From assembly GCA_001579985.1 (NCBI GenBank), contig LRSR01000225.1:1-27465 (forward strand): DNA of 27,465 nucleotides. The letters are read 5' to 3'. The position numbers and the translations under genes were made by a program. Under the pieces are notes generated by a model. It saw only the letters and a program-made list of their open reading frames with translations, was not told the DNA's origin and did not search any database. This DNA is from Hypsibius dujardini (taxonomy: Eukaryota; Tardigrada; Eutardigrada; Parachela; Hypsibiidae). Of the stretch, positions 26,516-27,465 are shown piece after piece. Every line of letters begins with the position of its first letter. The first letter of the stretch is position 1.

Positions 26516-27465
26516 TTGTCTGTTTGTCTGTCGGTCTGTATGTCTGTGTGTCTTTGTGTCTGTGTGCTTGTGTGTCTGTGTCTGTTTGCGTGTCTGTGTG
26601 TCTGTGTGTCTGTCTGAATATATGCTTGTCTGCCTGCTGGTCTGCCTACGCGACTGTGTGCCTGTTTTCCTGCCTGTCTGAATACTTGAATGCATGAGTG
26701 CGTCCATGTTTGAGTGCCTGAATGTGTGACTGCCTGGCTGACTGCACGTTTACTCGTGCTGGTGGAATGGACATTTTCTTTGACGTGATAATTTCTGCGA
26801 AAATTCTGAATTAATCATCCTATACTTTCTAAGGCAAAGAACATGGGGGCATAAATAACTTAACTCACTTATGCACAACCGATGAGGGGAGAATACGCGC
26901 GAGAGGGTTTTCCAAATTCCAATCCAGTTTTAATGCCGTGTGCGCCGATCGATTTTTTGTCATCCCGTGCGGCCTGGACCGCCGGCTATCTACTGTGTAC
27001 TCTCTCTCTGTGTCTCCGTGTGTGTGGAGGAGAAACTCATTTTGCGAGTTTAGTCACGCAGGCTCAGAGGACGCGCATGATATGTAATATCCAATCTTTA
27101 TGCTCATGGCGCATAAGAAAATGTAAATTGCTGCGGCCTACACGCGCCATTCCCTCTTTTCGTAGTAGGAGTAATCCCACGGATCGATGATTATTGTGTG
27201 CCGTACGCAGGAATGTATGGGATCCCCGATCGGGAAACAAACTGACGAACTTAACATACACATACTATAGGTTGAGGCGCTTGCGCAAACAACCCCGCGC
27301 AAATGTTGCTTCTTCCGATATTTTTTCAATAGACCACCACGCCCGGCGAAAGTTTATGCAGTTGTTGACGTTAGCCACATCTCTTTATTGTTGGGATTTA
27401 GCAAATGTCTGCCTGTGTCTATCTGTCTATCTGTCTGCCTGTCTGTCTATCTGTCTATCTGTCTG
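26083..27465. other. Right end, no gene recognised
   Basis: AT-rich sequence with a TATA-like run (26095-26120), then a CTGT array at about 26430-26690 with CTGTGTGT and CTGCCTG variants, single-copy sequence at 26750-27400, and a CTGT/CTAT array entering at about 27407 and running off the edge. Open frames at 26882-27190 on plus and 27064-27329 on minus are in conflict and resemble nothing known. Confidence 0.5.

Noticed and set aside
26834-27090. A possible second exon after tttctaag at 26833 continuing the 19-nt exon
   Set aside because: The frame is open for about 255 nt but encodes low-quality sequence, other frames are equally open, and no donor in phase stands out.
1-27465. CRISPR-like arrays
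   Set aside because: The 38-, 48- and 69-bp repeats are adjacent tandem copies without unique spacers, in a eukaryotic gene setting.

Overview
The window reads as nuclear DNA of an invertebrate animal. All genes are spliced with GT-AG introns, several are conserved eukaryotic housekeeping genes, and non-coding space is crowded with CAGA/CTGT and ATCA/TGAT microsatellites, small palindromic DNA transposons (MITEs) and short minisatellites. I cannot assign a phylum from the sequence. Gene calls rest on protein motifs recalled from known families and on reading-frame phase agreeing across every proposed splice junction; no search was run.

Layout, left to right: a possible orphan exon at the left edge (minus); an ectonucleotide pyrophosphatase/phosphodiesterase gene, ENPP-like, 11 exons (minus, 1013-5619); a 1.8 kb spacer with GATA motifs; a small unrecognised single-pass membrane protein gene, 2 exons (plus, 7397-8140); NCBP3, the third nuclear cap-binding subunit, 6 exons (minus, 8652-11429); a 1.8 kb NCBP3 upstream region made of a minisatellite and three mariner-like MITEs; a chromodomain protein gene of unfamiliar architecture, 5 exons (minus, 13343-17772) whose introns are largely MITEs; PSMG4, a proteasome assembly chaperone, single exon (plus, 18431-18859); METTL6, a tRNA methyltransferase (minus, 18900-20410, start codon not found); COX17, a mitochondrial copper chaperone (minus, 20469-20675); WARS2, mitochondrial tryptophanyl-tRNA synthetase, 3 exons (plus, 21099-23466). 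The last 4 kb has no confident gene, only microsatellites, a cluster of MITEs and one possible 19-nt exon.

The genes do not form one pathway. Pairs are close: chromodomain gene and PSMG4 diverge, PSMG4 and METTL6 converge with 40 bp between stops, METTL6 follows COX17 on the same strand by 58 bp, COX17 and WARS2 diverge from about 420 bp. Introns fall into two classes: minimal ones of 61-71 bp, and long ones swollen by repeats.

The strongest oddities are an intron whose 5' splice site coincides with the tip of an inverted-repeat element (introner-like), an intron tiled by three abutting elements, METTL6 lacking a visible start codon just behind COX17, and MITE-borne CRE, ETS-like and CCAAT motifs upstream of NCBP3. 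No retroviral or other virus-derived element was seen.
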